Of a stretch of 64,000 bases of DNA, positions 56,191-63,726 are shown piece by piece; position 1 is the stretch's first letter; each line of letters begins with the position of its first letter. This stretch comes from Haliscomenobacteraceae bacterium (GTDB lineage Bacteria; Bacteroidota; Bacteroidia; Chitinophagales; Saprospiraceae): NCBI GenBank assembly GCA_947501115.1, contig CANMVX010000010.1, positions 43,495 to 107,494 of the forward strand, read 5' to 3'. The notes beneath the pieces were generated by a model. It was not told the DNA's origin and searched no databases. It saw only the letters and a list, made by a program, of their open reading frames with translations. The position numbers and the translations under genes are program-made.

Positions 56191-56675
56191 GTGTTAAATG
56201 ATTTTTTGGGGGTTTTTAGGGTTTCTGTGTTGGGATGAATGATTGGATATTGGGAAATTTATCGGTATCATGGGCGGGCGAATTCAATTCGCCCCTACGG
56301 GAATGGATGTTGTGATAAAAGACCCGATGGATAATAGATTTTTTACGATAGGCTATATAGTTGAACTTTACTTTTAACACTCGGTTCTGAATCAGGATTT
56401 ACAGGATTTTGAGGATTGCAGAGAACGTCTTTGTTTTGGAGATAATGTTTATTCGACGATCTATTTTTTTGAATAAACTACCATGGGCATAGCACCGCCA
56501 TCCTCAAAACACCTCACCATTGGGCAAATTAACATTTTCGTTTAGCCTTATATTTAAGTTCAAGTAAATAATTTATATGTGGATTTCTATCTAAATTTTC
56601 TCTTTAATTACTATATTGTGTATGAAAGGTGAGTTTTTACTCCATTAAATATTTAAAGTTAAGCCTATCAATTTA
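56191..56675. other. Gene-poor region with repeat-like elements
   Basis: Nearly 500 bases with no credible gene. It contains the perfect palindrome GGGCGAATTCAATTCGCCC (56276-56294), followed by CCTACGGG, which resembles hairpin elements scattered in many genomes. AATCAGGATTTACAGGATTT at about 56391-56410 also resembles a widespread intergenic repeat. Both are recognised by look only. The region marks the boundary between the core genes and the accessory stretch. Confidence 0.5.
56276..56294. repeat. Perfect palindrome, REP-like
   Basis: GGGCGAATT and AATTCGCCC are 9-base inverted arms around a single C. No T tract follows on either side, so it is not a normal terminator. Its GC-rich ends stand out from the AT-rich surroundings. 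Confidence 0.6.
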
Positions 56676-56939
56676 ATGAATATAAACTCAGATATAAATG
56701 TTTTAGGTAGTTTACCCGATTGGAGCCTTATAAAAGTTTTCCTCTCGGAAGATATGTTTTCTATACAGGAAAAAGGTGGTATCCACCAATATACTTCTAT
56801 AAAGACAGATAATTTTGGGTTACAATTCGAGGAGGCCTTGTCAACTGCGATGATTATTACTGCATCAGATGTAGTGATAACTAATTCAAACAAGCCTTAT
56901 TTTCACGTAGTCATAGACATACTGGGCTTTAATCCTTAA
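56676..56939 (+). CDS. Possible small protein or gene remnant
   Basis: An 87-codon frame beginning at ATG (MNINSDINVLGSLPDWSLIK). Its composition is protein-like and acidic, ending in FHVVIDILGFNP. No family is recognised. It lies in a decayed region, and an 82-codon frame overlaps it on the other strand, so it may be a chance or remnant frame. I give it low confidence. Confidence 0.25.
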   Translation: MNINSDINVLGSLPDWSLIKVFLSEDMFSIQEKGGIHQYTSIKTDNFGLQFEEALSTAMIITASDVVITNSNKPYFHVVIDILGFNP

Positions 56940-57189
56940 CCGAAAAACCCAAATACTTGTGTGTTTTATTTCGCTTTTGGTTGGGCATACGAAATTGGGT
57001 CAGGCGTAACAAAGACCAATTAACATTTACCCGGGTACTCATCCTGTTTTTTGGAAATCGACATATTCATAACAGTGATTGTTTCACAATTTGTAAACTT
57101 GGGTGCAGATATTTTTATCTCCTGGTTAGAAATCAGTGAAAACTATGCTTCGCACTTGTCTGAAGGTTTTCAGCTACAAATTGAACTGA

Positions 57190-57600
57190 CTATGGCGCAC
57201 TTTGAGCTGACATGGCAACAAGTGCTTTTGCTTTTGGTACCCAGCTGGCACCAGAATGGTACCGAGTTTAATTCCTCAAATATGTTTGAAAACCAAGTTT
57301 TTGCAGAAAATGAAATAAAAAAAGGTACCTAGCTGGCTTCAAAAAAGTACCCAGCTTCTTAAAAATAATAATTGGTACTTCATTTGTATTTTAAGTTTAT
57401 GTTCTTTACCCATTGCCATATCTAATTTGATGGTGGCATTTGATTACAAAAATACCAAAACCGTCCGGGACCATTACCTGATACCACTTCGAGAGGCAGG
57501 CTTGGTAGTTTTTACCATTCTTGAAAAACCTGCTGATCATGATAATAAGTATTAGCTAACTCAACTAGGAAAAGTTTTTTTAGGCGGTATTTTTAATTCA
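57190..57600 (+). pseudogene. Relic of an AlbA_2/AAA_4-type ATP-binding protein C-terminus
   Basis: One frame ending at 57332 carries ELTWQQVLLLLVPSWHQNGT. A second frame from about 57319 carries VPSWLQKSTQLL and then FDYKNTKTVRDHYLIPLREA and GLVVFTILEKPADHDNKY, followed by an in-frame TAG at 57553-57555 and LTQLGKVFL. This order (spacer of PSWHQ-like repeats, then a winged helix with a FRxxYLxPLxxxGL pattern and a KYxLTxxGK end) is the C-terminus of RecG-like AlbA_2/AAA_4 proteins. A frame change and a stop show that it is broken, and the N-terminal ATPase part is absent from this stretch. Confidence 0.6.
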
Positions 57601-57672
57601 GTTAGGAATTAGGAATGAAACTGGAGAATAACATATAAATGAAGTTTTATGAAATTGCCATTAAAGTGGTGT

Positions 57673-57826
57673 GTCCGAAAAAAGCATCATAACACTATGC
57701 ACAATACCTAATTGTACTTTCGCGGAATCAATTATCTTTACACAAATGATTTTTATTGTTGTAAACATCGAGTATATTAGATTATTGTTGCACAAAACAT
57801 GAACCCCTGCATGCTAAACTTTACAA
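57673..57826 (+). repeat. Imperfect direct repeat, copy A (about 154 bp)
   Basis: This stretch begins GTCCGAAAAAAG and ends CTAAACTTTACAA. It is repeated with about 16 differences at 58658-58810. Copy A lies before the mazE-like gene. Conserved parts include CACTATGCACAATACCTAAT, TGATTTTTATTGTTGTAAAC and AGTATATTAGATTATTGTT. No coding frame, terminal inverted repeat or transposase is associated. Confidence 0.9.
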
Positions 57827-57903
57827 GTAATTTCAGCAAGGCCAACAATACGGACAAGCGCTTAAACGGCCTGACTGGATTGGGGAGGAAACAGTAACCA
57901 AAC

Positions 57904-57934
57904 TTTGTAAATTTAATTATTTGTAATAACTTTG
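57904..57934 (+). promoter_or_regulatory. Bacteroidota-type promoter of the mazEF pair
   Basis: TTTG at 57904-57907 and TAACTTTG at 57927-57934 are separated by 19 bases, an exact fit to the -33 TTTG / -7 TAnnTTTG consensus. The ATG of the antitoxin gene lies 22 bases downstream of the -7 box, so the transcript leader is short. Confidence 0.75.
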
Positions 57935-57947
57935 TAATTACACAAAG
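57930..57947. promoter_or_regulatory. Inverted repeat over the mazE promoter, candidate operator
   Basis: CTTTGT (57930-57935) and ACAAAG (57942-57947) form 6-base inverted arms around AATTAC. They overlap the -7 box and the expected start point, where a MazE-type antitoxin alone or in complex with its toxin would repress its own operon. Assignment is by position and symmetry only. Confidence 0.5.
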
Positions 57948-57955
57948 AATAAGTT

Positions 57956-58201
57956 ATGGAAGTATCAATCATTAAAATTGGGAATTCGAAAGGTTTTCGA
58001 TTATCCAAAACAATTCTGGAGAGGTATAATATCACCGATAAAATGGAATTGATTTTAGAAAAAGAACAAATCATTTTGCGTCCAATTACCGAACCTCGTA
58101 AAGGCTGGGATAAGGCATTCCAAAAAATGCATGAAAATAATGATGATCAACTACTTCTGGATGATGTTTTTGAAGATGAGAACTTTGATGAATGGAAGTA
58201 A
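57956..58201 (+). CDS. mazE: MazE-like antitoxin (AbrB/SpoVT domain)
   Basis: 81 residues. The N-terminal swapped-hairpin AbrB domain is clear: VSIIKIGNSKGFRLSKTILE, then LILEKEQIILRPI. The C-terminal tail is acidic and probably disordered (DDQLLLDDVFEDENFDEWK), the part that wraps around and blocks the toxin. The first bases of the toxin gene overlap its last 10 bases, the usual coupling of such pairs. It binds DNA to repress its own operon and is degraded under stress in known systems. Confidence 0.9.
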   Translation: MEVSIIKIGNSKGFRLSKTILERYNITDKMELILEKEQIILRPITEPRKGWDKAFQKMHENNDDQLLLDDVFEDENFDEWK

Positions 58202-58515
58202 AACAGTATCAAATAGTTTTGGTTAATCTTGACCCAACCTTGGGAAGTGAGATTCGAAAAACTCGACCGTGTGTTATTGTTTCACCTAATGAAATGAATG
58301 ATAATTTACGAACAGTAGTTATTGCTCCCATGACTTCTACAAGTAGAAATTATCCAACCAGAGTAAAGGTTAAACATAACAGTCAAGAAGCCTGGGTTGT
58401 AATGGATCAATTAAGAACCATCGATAAAATTCGAATGGTAGAAAAGTATGGTTCACTTTCGGAAAAGGAAATACGGGAATGTAAACGTGTTATTCAAGAA
58501 ACTTTCGTTGACTAA
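58192..58515 (+). CDS. mazF: MazF/PemK-like endoribonuclease toxin
   Basis: 107 residues. The PemK/MazF fold shows QIVLVNLDPTLGSEIRKTRP with the conserved Arg, CVIVSPNEMND, VVIAPMTSTSRNYPTRV with the Thr/Ser of the active site, and AWVVMDQLRTIDKIRM. These toxins cut mRNA at short motifs; the motif for this one is unknown. Length is normal and no key residue seems lost, so the toxin is likely active. It overlaps the antitoxin gene by 10 bases. The pair is bracketed by the two direct repeats. Confidence 0.93.
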   Translation: MEVKQYQIVLVNLDPTLGSEIRKTRPCVIVSPNEMNDNLRTVVIAPMTSTSRNYPTRVKVKHNSQEAWVVMDQLRTIDKIRMVEKYGSLSEKEIRECKRVIQETFVD

Positions 58516-58657
58516 ATTGAAATCATCAAAAGTTTAATTTTCATATTCATTTTTTCTATACCTTAACGAGATAATTTACTTTTGTATATCCATTTAACCC
58601 AATTACCGTTGAGTAAGTATTTCACAATATTGGGCTCATTTAGGATCTTAAAATCTC

Positions 58658-58810
58658 GTCCGAAAAAAGTAGTAAAACACTATGCACAATACCTAATTGT
58701 ACTTTCGGGGAATCAATTATTTTTGCACAAATGATTTTTATTGTTGTAAACATAGAGTATATTAGATTATTGTTCAAAAAGCTCGAACCCCTGCTTGCTA
58801 AACTTTACAA
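58658..58810 (+). repeat. Imperfect direct repeat, copy B (about 153 bp)
   Basis: Second copy of the repeat at 57673-57826, in the same orientation and ending 6 bases before the next start codon. A 301-base stretch between mazF and that gene is otherwise empty. Copy B contains TATTTTTG at 58718-58725, a good -7 box, while copy A has TATCTTTA there. Confidence 0.9.
58697..58725 (+). promoter_or_regulatory. Possible promoter inside direct repeat copy B
   Basis: TTG at 58697-58699 (ATTG instead of TTTG) and TATTTTTG at 58718-58725 are 18 bases apart, close to the Bacteroidota consensus. It could drive the gene at 58817 and the primase-helicase gene behind it, with a leader of about 85 bases. 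Confidence 0.4.
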
Positions 58811-58816
58811 TCAATT

Positions 58817-59233
58817 ATGACCGAAAAGATCCTGGTACATGTCATTGAAGGTGCAGAATCCTGGGTACCAATTGATGCTCAGGAGATAAGTACTTATCAG
58901 TATATGATTCTTAATGATATTGAATATGAGGACATTGATATAGGAACATTCTTTGAATTTTATCCAGGTGACATAGTTGTTGTAGAAGACGCATTTGATG
59001 AAGAATATCAATTTAAAGCCTTAAAAATCAGCTCGTTTGGTTCCTATCCCGATAGAAAATATTTTCATTTCAAGTATAAGGCTACTTTAAGACAAATTCC
59101 TACTACTCCGGAGAAAGCAGAGGAATTTAAAGACGAAATATTAAGAATCAAGCATGAAATCGCTGCCGGACAATTTGTATATAAAGGGATAAAAGAGAAC
59201 ATTCAAAAGATGGATGTTTACCTCCGTGGATAA
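58817..59233 (+). CDS. Unknown acidic protein upstream of the primase-helicase
   Basis: 138 residues, no recognised family. It is acidic in the first half (DIEYEDIDIGTFFEFYPGD, then IVVVEDAFDEEYQFKALKI), with a small beta-barrel look, and helical at the end (TPEKAEEFKDEILRIKHEI). The FYPGDIVVVED phrase resembles an SH3-like or OB-like strand turn. It has no signal or membrane segment. It lies 32 bases before the primase-helicase gene and shares its orientation, so a functional link (partner or regulator) is likely but not shown. Confidence 0.7.
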   Translation: MTEKILVHVIEGAESWVPIDAQEISTYQYMILNDIEYEDIDIGTFFEFYPGDIVVVEDAFDEEYQFKALKISSFGSYPDRKYFHFKYKATLRQIPTTPEKAEEFKDEILRIKHEIAAGQFVYKGIKENIQKMDVYLRG

Positions 59234-59265
59234 GGTCTCTGCTTATCATTTTATGGATTGGCACC

Positions 59266-62200
59266 ATGCACCATTCATTGACATTCAAGGGCTTCAACTT
59301 CAATAATTTTGCCAAAATGCATTTTCCTGATCAATCAAATGTGGATATTTTTAAATCCTTATTTAAAGGACGTGAGGATGTGTTTGCTGTACGTTGGGAA
59401 AAAGGAAACAAGTCGGGTTATATGCCAGCCTATTTTTATGATCCTTATCATTTAAGGGCACATAAAATGAATGGCGGAACATTTCAGAATTACAATGAAA
59501 AATCTCATTTAAAACTTACGGATGAACAAATTCAAAAGCACCTGGATGGGTTACAACAGATTGGTGTTTATCCGCTTTTAGAAGAAAATAATTCCTGGTT
59601 TATAGCGGCCGATTTCGATAAAGCGAATTGGCAAGATGAAGCCATTGCTTTTCTTAATGCATGTAAAGAAAAACAAATTCCAGCCTATTTGGAGCGTTCA
59701 CGTTCAGGAAACGGTGGACATGTTTGGGTGTTTTTTGATAAGCCGTATCCAGCCATTAAAAGCCGAAAAATATTCATTTCCATTTTGGAAGATTCAGGTG
59801 CATTTTCAATGTTTGACAAAAGTTCAAGTTTTGACAGATTATTTCCCAATCAGGATTTTCTTTCAGGGAAAGGTTTTGGAAATCTGATTGCTTTGCCACT
59901 TTTTAAACCAAATGTTGAAAAAGGAAATAGCTGTTTTGTTGAACCTGAAACATTTGAAGTATTTACTGACCAATGGAATTTTCTTCAACATATAAAAAGA
60001 GTATCAACAAATTATTTAGACAAAGTATATGATGGATTGAAGTCTGGCGCAGAATCTGACAGCCGGATAGCCACAAATGGAAAGTTGATCATTTCTCTAA
60101 ATAATAATGTGAAACTAAGCCGTATCGGTTTACCGTCAACGCTTATTCATTTTTTGAAAGAAGAATTGAATTTTGCCAATACTGAGTTTTTTATCAAAAA
60201 GAAATCCGGTAGGAATACATTTGAAACAAACCGATACTTTAAATTAGTTGAAGAAACTGAAAGTCAAATTATTATTCCAAGAGGATTTATAGGAAAGCTT
60301 TTTCGATTTTGTAAAGAATCACACATCGACTTTGAGTTTCGAGATGAAAGAAAGCTAAAGCCTCCAATACCTTTTGGGTTTAATGCAACTTTGCAAAATC
60401 ACCAACTAAAAGTAATCAATACAGTTTCTAAAAAAGATTTCGGAGTAATAGTTGCACCACCAGGTTCAGGAAAAACTGTTGTTGGGCTAAAGATAATTGT
60501 CGACAAAGGACAACCCTCTCTTATACTTGTTCATCGAAAACAACTACTGGAACAGTGGACGGAGCGGATTGAGGCATTTTTGAATATTCCCAAAAGAGAT
60601 ATTGGCGTTATTGGTCAAGGGAAGGCAAAAATCGGTGAACAAATTACCGTGGCAACCATCCAAAGTTTGCCAAAAGAATTAGAATCTGTTCAAAATAAGT
60701 TCGGAACCATCATTGTGGACGAATGCCATCACGTACCCGCCGAAACATTCAGGAATATAATTGAAAAATTACAAACCTATTATTTGTATGGATTAACTGC
60801 AACCCCTTTCCGAAAATACAATGATGGAAAAATAATTTTCACCCATTTAGGGGAAATCATTGCTAATATTCAGTCCTCTGAAGTTGAAAATTATAAACAG
60901 GCAAAAATCTTAATTCGAAACACGGAATTAGATATTCCATTTAATTCTAAAACGGATAGTTTTGAAACGTTATCAAAAATATTGGTTCATGATATAAGCC
61001 GGAATAAACTGATATTGGAAGATATAAAAACGGAATTGAATCAAGGAAAAAAATCGGTTATAATCACCGAAAGAAAAGAGCATATTGATACGTTATATTT
61101 GTTTTTAAAGCAATCGTATGAAGTAATTGGCTTAAGTGGAGATGATTCAGAAACCTCCAAAAAAGCCAAATGGAAAATCTTACAAGATGGGAATTTTCAG
61201 GTTTTAATTACAACTGGACAATATTTTGGAGAAGGAACAGATTTGCAAAATATTAGTTGTTTGTTCTTGGTTTATCCATTTTCTTTTGAAAGCAAGCTAA
61301 TTCAATATATTGGCAGAGTGCAACGCTCGGAAATAAACCCGATAATATACGACTACAGAGATTATAAAATTGATTATTTCAACAAGCTTTTCCTAAAACG
61401 CAATATTTATTATCGAAAAATTGACAAGCAAGCTACTTTATTTGATGCACCAAAAGATGAAATAACAACAACAAATCACATTTTAGCTATAGAAAAGCAA
61501 ATCAAGGTTTCAATCGAGGAATTGGAATTTCATTATGGAAGTGTAGCATTTAAATATGCTGTAAATGAGGTGAATGTAACGCTTGAATTCCAAGTTGAAA
61601 ACATGATAATAAGACCAGAATTTGAGGTATTAAAACCATATTTCATCAAAGCATTAAAATCAAAGAATGTTTCTGTGGCAATATTTGCCGAGTTTGAAAA
61701 TGGAAAATTGGTTTCTCAATCAGCAATATCAACCGACATTGAACATATAAATAAAGAGGTAGTTGAAGGAGTAAAATTTCAGTTTCTTAATAAAGGTTTG
61801 TTAAAGCAATTCACTCCAAAAAAACAAAATATCCTGACATCTGATGAATTGCAAGAGCAGGGAAAAATTTATTCTAATGCAGAGGAGTTGTTGAATGAAA
61901 TTCTCAAAAACAAGCAGTACAAACATTCACAACACATTCAATATTTAGCTGAAAGACACGCTAGTCAAATAATGAAGATTCGTTTTGTACTCAATCCATT
62001 TTCATTCGTATTTCTTCTTGCAGGTGGACAAAGTTATTTTGTTGTTTTAGAAACTTTAGATACAGAAGAAGCCACGTACATTTGGCATACTCCTAAAGAC
62101 AAAGCAACCCTAATGGAAGAAGTAAAACAAATTGACAACCAGCTGAACATTATTAGAGATAAAGGAAGACAGAATTTTTTAGAAGTCAGCCCTGATAACT

Positions 62201-62280
62201 TCACTCGTATTTTACATGATTATTCAGATAATAAAAAAGGATTTATCATTTGGAAATCAGCCATTGAGGAATTAATCTAA
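59266..62280 (+). CDS. TOTE-type primase fused to a superfamily 2 helicase
   Basis: 1004 residues. Residues 1-260 match the TOTE conflict-system archaeo-eukaryotic primase: DFD at 116-118 (FIAADFDKANW) and His152 in SGNGGHVWVFF are the two catalytic motifs, with SSFDRLFPNQDFLSGKGFGN after. A XPB/Ssl2-like helicase follows: Walker A APPGSGKT (397-404), DECHH (485-489), YGLTATPFRK, then GEGTDLQNISCLFL and YIGRVQRS in the second lobe. The last 250 residues are unassigned. The family is proposed to act against invading DNA or replicate it. Catalytic residues are all present, so both activities are likely. Confidence 0.87.
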   Translation: MHHSLTFKGFNFNNFAKMHFPDQSNVDIFKSLFKGREDVFAVRWEKGNKSGYMPAYFYDPYHLRAHKMNGGTFQNYNEKSHLKLTDEQIQKHLDGLQQIGVYPLLEENNSWFIAADFDKANWQDEAIAFLNACKEKQIPAYLERSRSGNGGHVWVFFDKPYPAIKSRKIFISILEDSGAFSMFDKSSSFDRLFPNQDFLSGKGFGNLIALPLFKPNVEKGNSCFVEPETFEVFTDQWNFLQHIKRVSTNYLDKVYDGLKSGAESDSRIATNGKLIISLNNNVKLSRIGLPSTLIHFLKEELNFANTEFFIKKKSGRNTFETNRYFKLVEETESQIIIPRGFIGKLFRFCKESHIDFEFRDERKLKPPIPFGFNATLQNHQLKVINTVSKKDFGVIVAPPGSGKTVVGLKIIVDKGQPSLILVHRKQLLEQWTERIEAFLNIPKRDIGVIGQGKAKIGEQITVATIQSLPKELESVQNKFGTIIVDECHHVPAETFRNIIEKLQTYYLYGLTATPFRKYNDGKIIFTHLGEIIANIQSSEVENYKQAKILIRNTELDIPFNSKTDSFETLSKILVHDISRNKLILEDIKTELNQGKKSVIITERKEHIDTLYLFLKQSYEVIGLSGDDSETSKKAKWKILQDGNFQVLITTGQYFGEGTDLQNISCLFLVYPFSFESKLIQYIGRVQRSEINPIIYDYRDYKIDYFNKLFLKRNIYYRKIDKQATLFDAPKDEITTTNHILAIEKQIKVSIEELEFHYGSVAFKYAVNEVNVTLEFQVENMIIRPEFEVLKPYFIKALKSKNVSVAIFAEFENGKLVSQSAISTDIEHINKEVVEGVKFQFLNKGLLKQFTPKKQNILTSDELQEQGKIYSNAEELLNEILKNKQYKHSQHIQYLAERHASQIMKIRFVLNPFSFVFLLAGGQSYFVVLETLDTEEATYIWHTPKDKATLMEEVKQIDNQLNIIRDKGRQNFLEVSPDNFTRILHDYSDNKKGFIIWKSAIEELI

Positions 62281-62457
62281 ACCTGAACCAGTTTTTCTGA
62301 GAAGGCGGTGATCCTTCAAATCAGGTTCCCAATCGGAATCAAAGGAAGGCTTAGTAGGTAATAATTTTATGGGGTAATAAAGAGTGGAACTATACCAATA
62401 GTTTTCGATTTCGCAAAAAATAAACCCATAATTGGCGTATAGGTTGTTTTTTCGGTA
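62272..62457 (-). pseudogene. C-terminal relic, possibly YARHG-domain-like
   Basis: On the minus strand a frame open for about 61 codons has no start and is bounded upstream by a stop. It reads RKNNLYANYGFIF followed by WYSSTLYYPIK, KPSFDSDWEPDLKDHRLL and RKTGSG. The RxNxLYAxxGxxF spacing resembles the YARHG domain. A second minus-strand frame also looks partly coding (SRLYSLIDTEKTTYTPIMG), so the reading is uncertain. It overlaps the last bases of the helicase gene. Confidence 0.3.
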
Positions 62458-62574
62458 TCAATCAAACTGTATAAGCGGGAGAAAGGGCTATTTGTTTTTA
62501 ATTTAAAGCTATTAAATTTCAAGCCACGGTATATGTTGTCATAATAGCTTATCTTTAGCTAAATAAATAATACC

Positions 62575-63327
62575 ATGACTATCGCGAATCCTTTATATGA
62601 TACTATTTTTAAAAAATTAATGGAGAATGATAGGGTGGCTAAGTTCTTTATTGGTACCCTTTTAGAGCAAAATATCCATGCCCTTCAAGTTATAACTCAG
62701 GAATTTCCCAACCCAAAGGATGTCGATAAAAGTAGTTCTGTAACTATTGGTTCTAAAGAGCAACAAATTCAGGAGGTATCGTCTAAAAATTTCTATCAAT
62801 TAGACTTTATCGCCACGATTTTAACAGATACGGGTGAACCAGAGAAAGTCCATGTCGAAATTCAAAAAATAAAGAATTTTATTGAGCCAAGGATGCTTAG
62901 TAATTTTCAGGCTGTGCATTATAATAGGAAAGGTACCTTCGATTATGAAAAACGTAAATTACCCTCTATCACTATTTATATTTTAGGTTTTAATCTGCCT
63001 GAAATTCAATCAGCCTGCATTAAATTGGAGAACACTTATGAAGATCTCATTTCAAATAAAATGATCAATCATAAAATTGATTTTATTGAAAAGTTGTCCC
63101 AAGATTGTTACATAGTTCAGATAAATAGAATAACAGAAAGGTTTGAAACGAGCCTTGATAAGCTTTTAAGTATCTTTGAGCAATCTAATTTCTTAGATGG
63201 CGGAAAATTAATGAAGGATTTTAATCATGAAATTGATGAAGAAAATATAAAGTTAATGATAGATATTTTGCACCATGCCAGCATTGATCCGGAACAAAGG
63301 AAAATTATGGAGATAGAACAGGAATAG
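62575..63327 (+). CDS. Rpn/PD-(D/E)XK nuclease-family protein, C-terminus frameshifted
   Basis: 250 residues. The start TIANPLYDTIFKKLMEN and the nuclease core FYQLDFIATILTDTGEPEKV then HVEIQKIKNFIEPRML (Asp and Glu-x-Gln of the PD-(D/E)XK site) match the recombination-promoting nuclease/putative transposase group. The C-terminus seems broken. After MEIEQE the frame hits TAG, but the next frame reads AWRSIKNLLEDLK (63327-63365), and another then reads QIKLFIRNEMSNIEKL. Full-length members usually continue about 40-70 residues in this way. So the gene may be a decaying copy, although the nuclease core is intact. Confidence 0.78.
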   Translation: MTIANPLYDTIFKKLMENDRVAKFFIGTLLEQNIHALQVITQEFPNPKDVDKSSSVTIGSKEQQIQEVSSKNFYQLDFIATILTDTGEPEKVHVEIQKIKNFIEPRMLSNFQAVHYNRKGTFDYEKRKLPSITIYILGFNLPEIQSACIKLENTYEDLISNKMINHKIDFIEKLSQDCYIVQINRITERFETSLDKLLSIFEQSNFLDGGKLMKDFNHEIDEENIKLMIDILHHASIDPEQRKIMEIEQE

Positions 63328-63368
63328 CCTGGCGGAGCATAAAAAACTTGTTAGAAGATCTCAAATAA

Positions 63369-63726
63369 AATTATTTATCCGGAATGAGATGTCGAATATT
63401 GAGAAATTATAAGATATTCACTATTTGAAAATGAGAAATAGATACTAACCTATCCTAAAAAAAGTTTACACTTTTCATGCCTGACCCCCCTCTGGTTCAC
63501 ACGTCTATAGACTATCATGCCCCTGGCGGCACAAATTTCACCTATATACCCTTTAGCCCCTGGCGTCACAAATTTCCCTTATACCCTTTAGCCCCTGGCG
63601 GCACAAGTTCCCACTATATACTTTATGGCTATCCCCATATTCTATAATACATCGGAAATATTGGTTTTTTGTCTTCCCGGATGATGTTTAAATAGCCTAT
63701 CTTGCCTTTAATTAAAATAGATTCCC
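63369..63726. other. Intergenic region with tandem repeat
   Basis: About 360 bases between the two Rpn-family genes. Its first part may hold frame-shifted C-terminal codons of the upstream gene. The middle holds the GC-richer tandem repeat at 63519-63625. The end (AATAGCCTATCTTG) resembles the stretch before the upstream Rpn-family gene (AATAGCTTATCTTTAG), hinting at a shared leader. Confidence 0.5.
63519..63625. repeat. Three-unit tandem repeat, 35-37 bp
   Basis: Three copies begin with GCCCCTGGCG at 63519, 63556 and 63591 and continue with (G/T)CACAA(A/G)TT and a TATA-C-TTTA end. Lengths are 37, 35 and 35 bases. There are no spacers, so it is not a CRISPR array. Its base composition differs from the flanks. 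Confidence 0.88.

Noticed and set aside
57673..58810. Composite transposon or insertion sequence pair
   Set aside because: The repeats are about 154 bases, lack terminal inverted repeats and code for no transposase.
63519..63625. CRISPR array
   Set aside because: The three units are directly adjacent with no unique spacers, and no cas gene is near.
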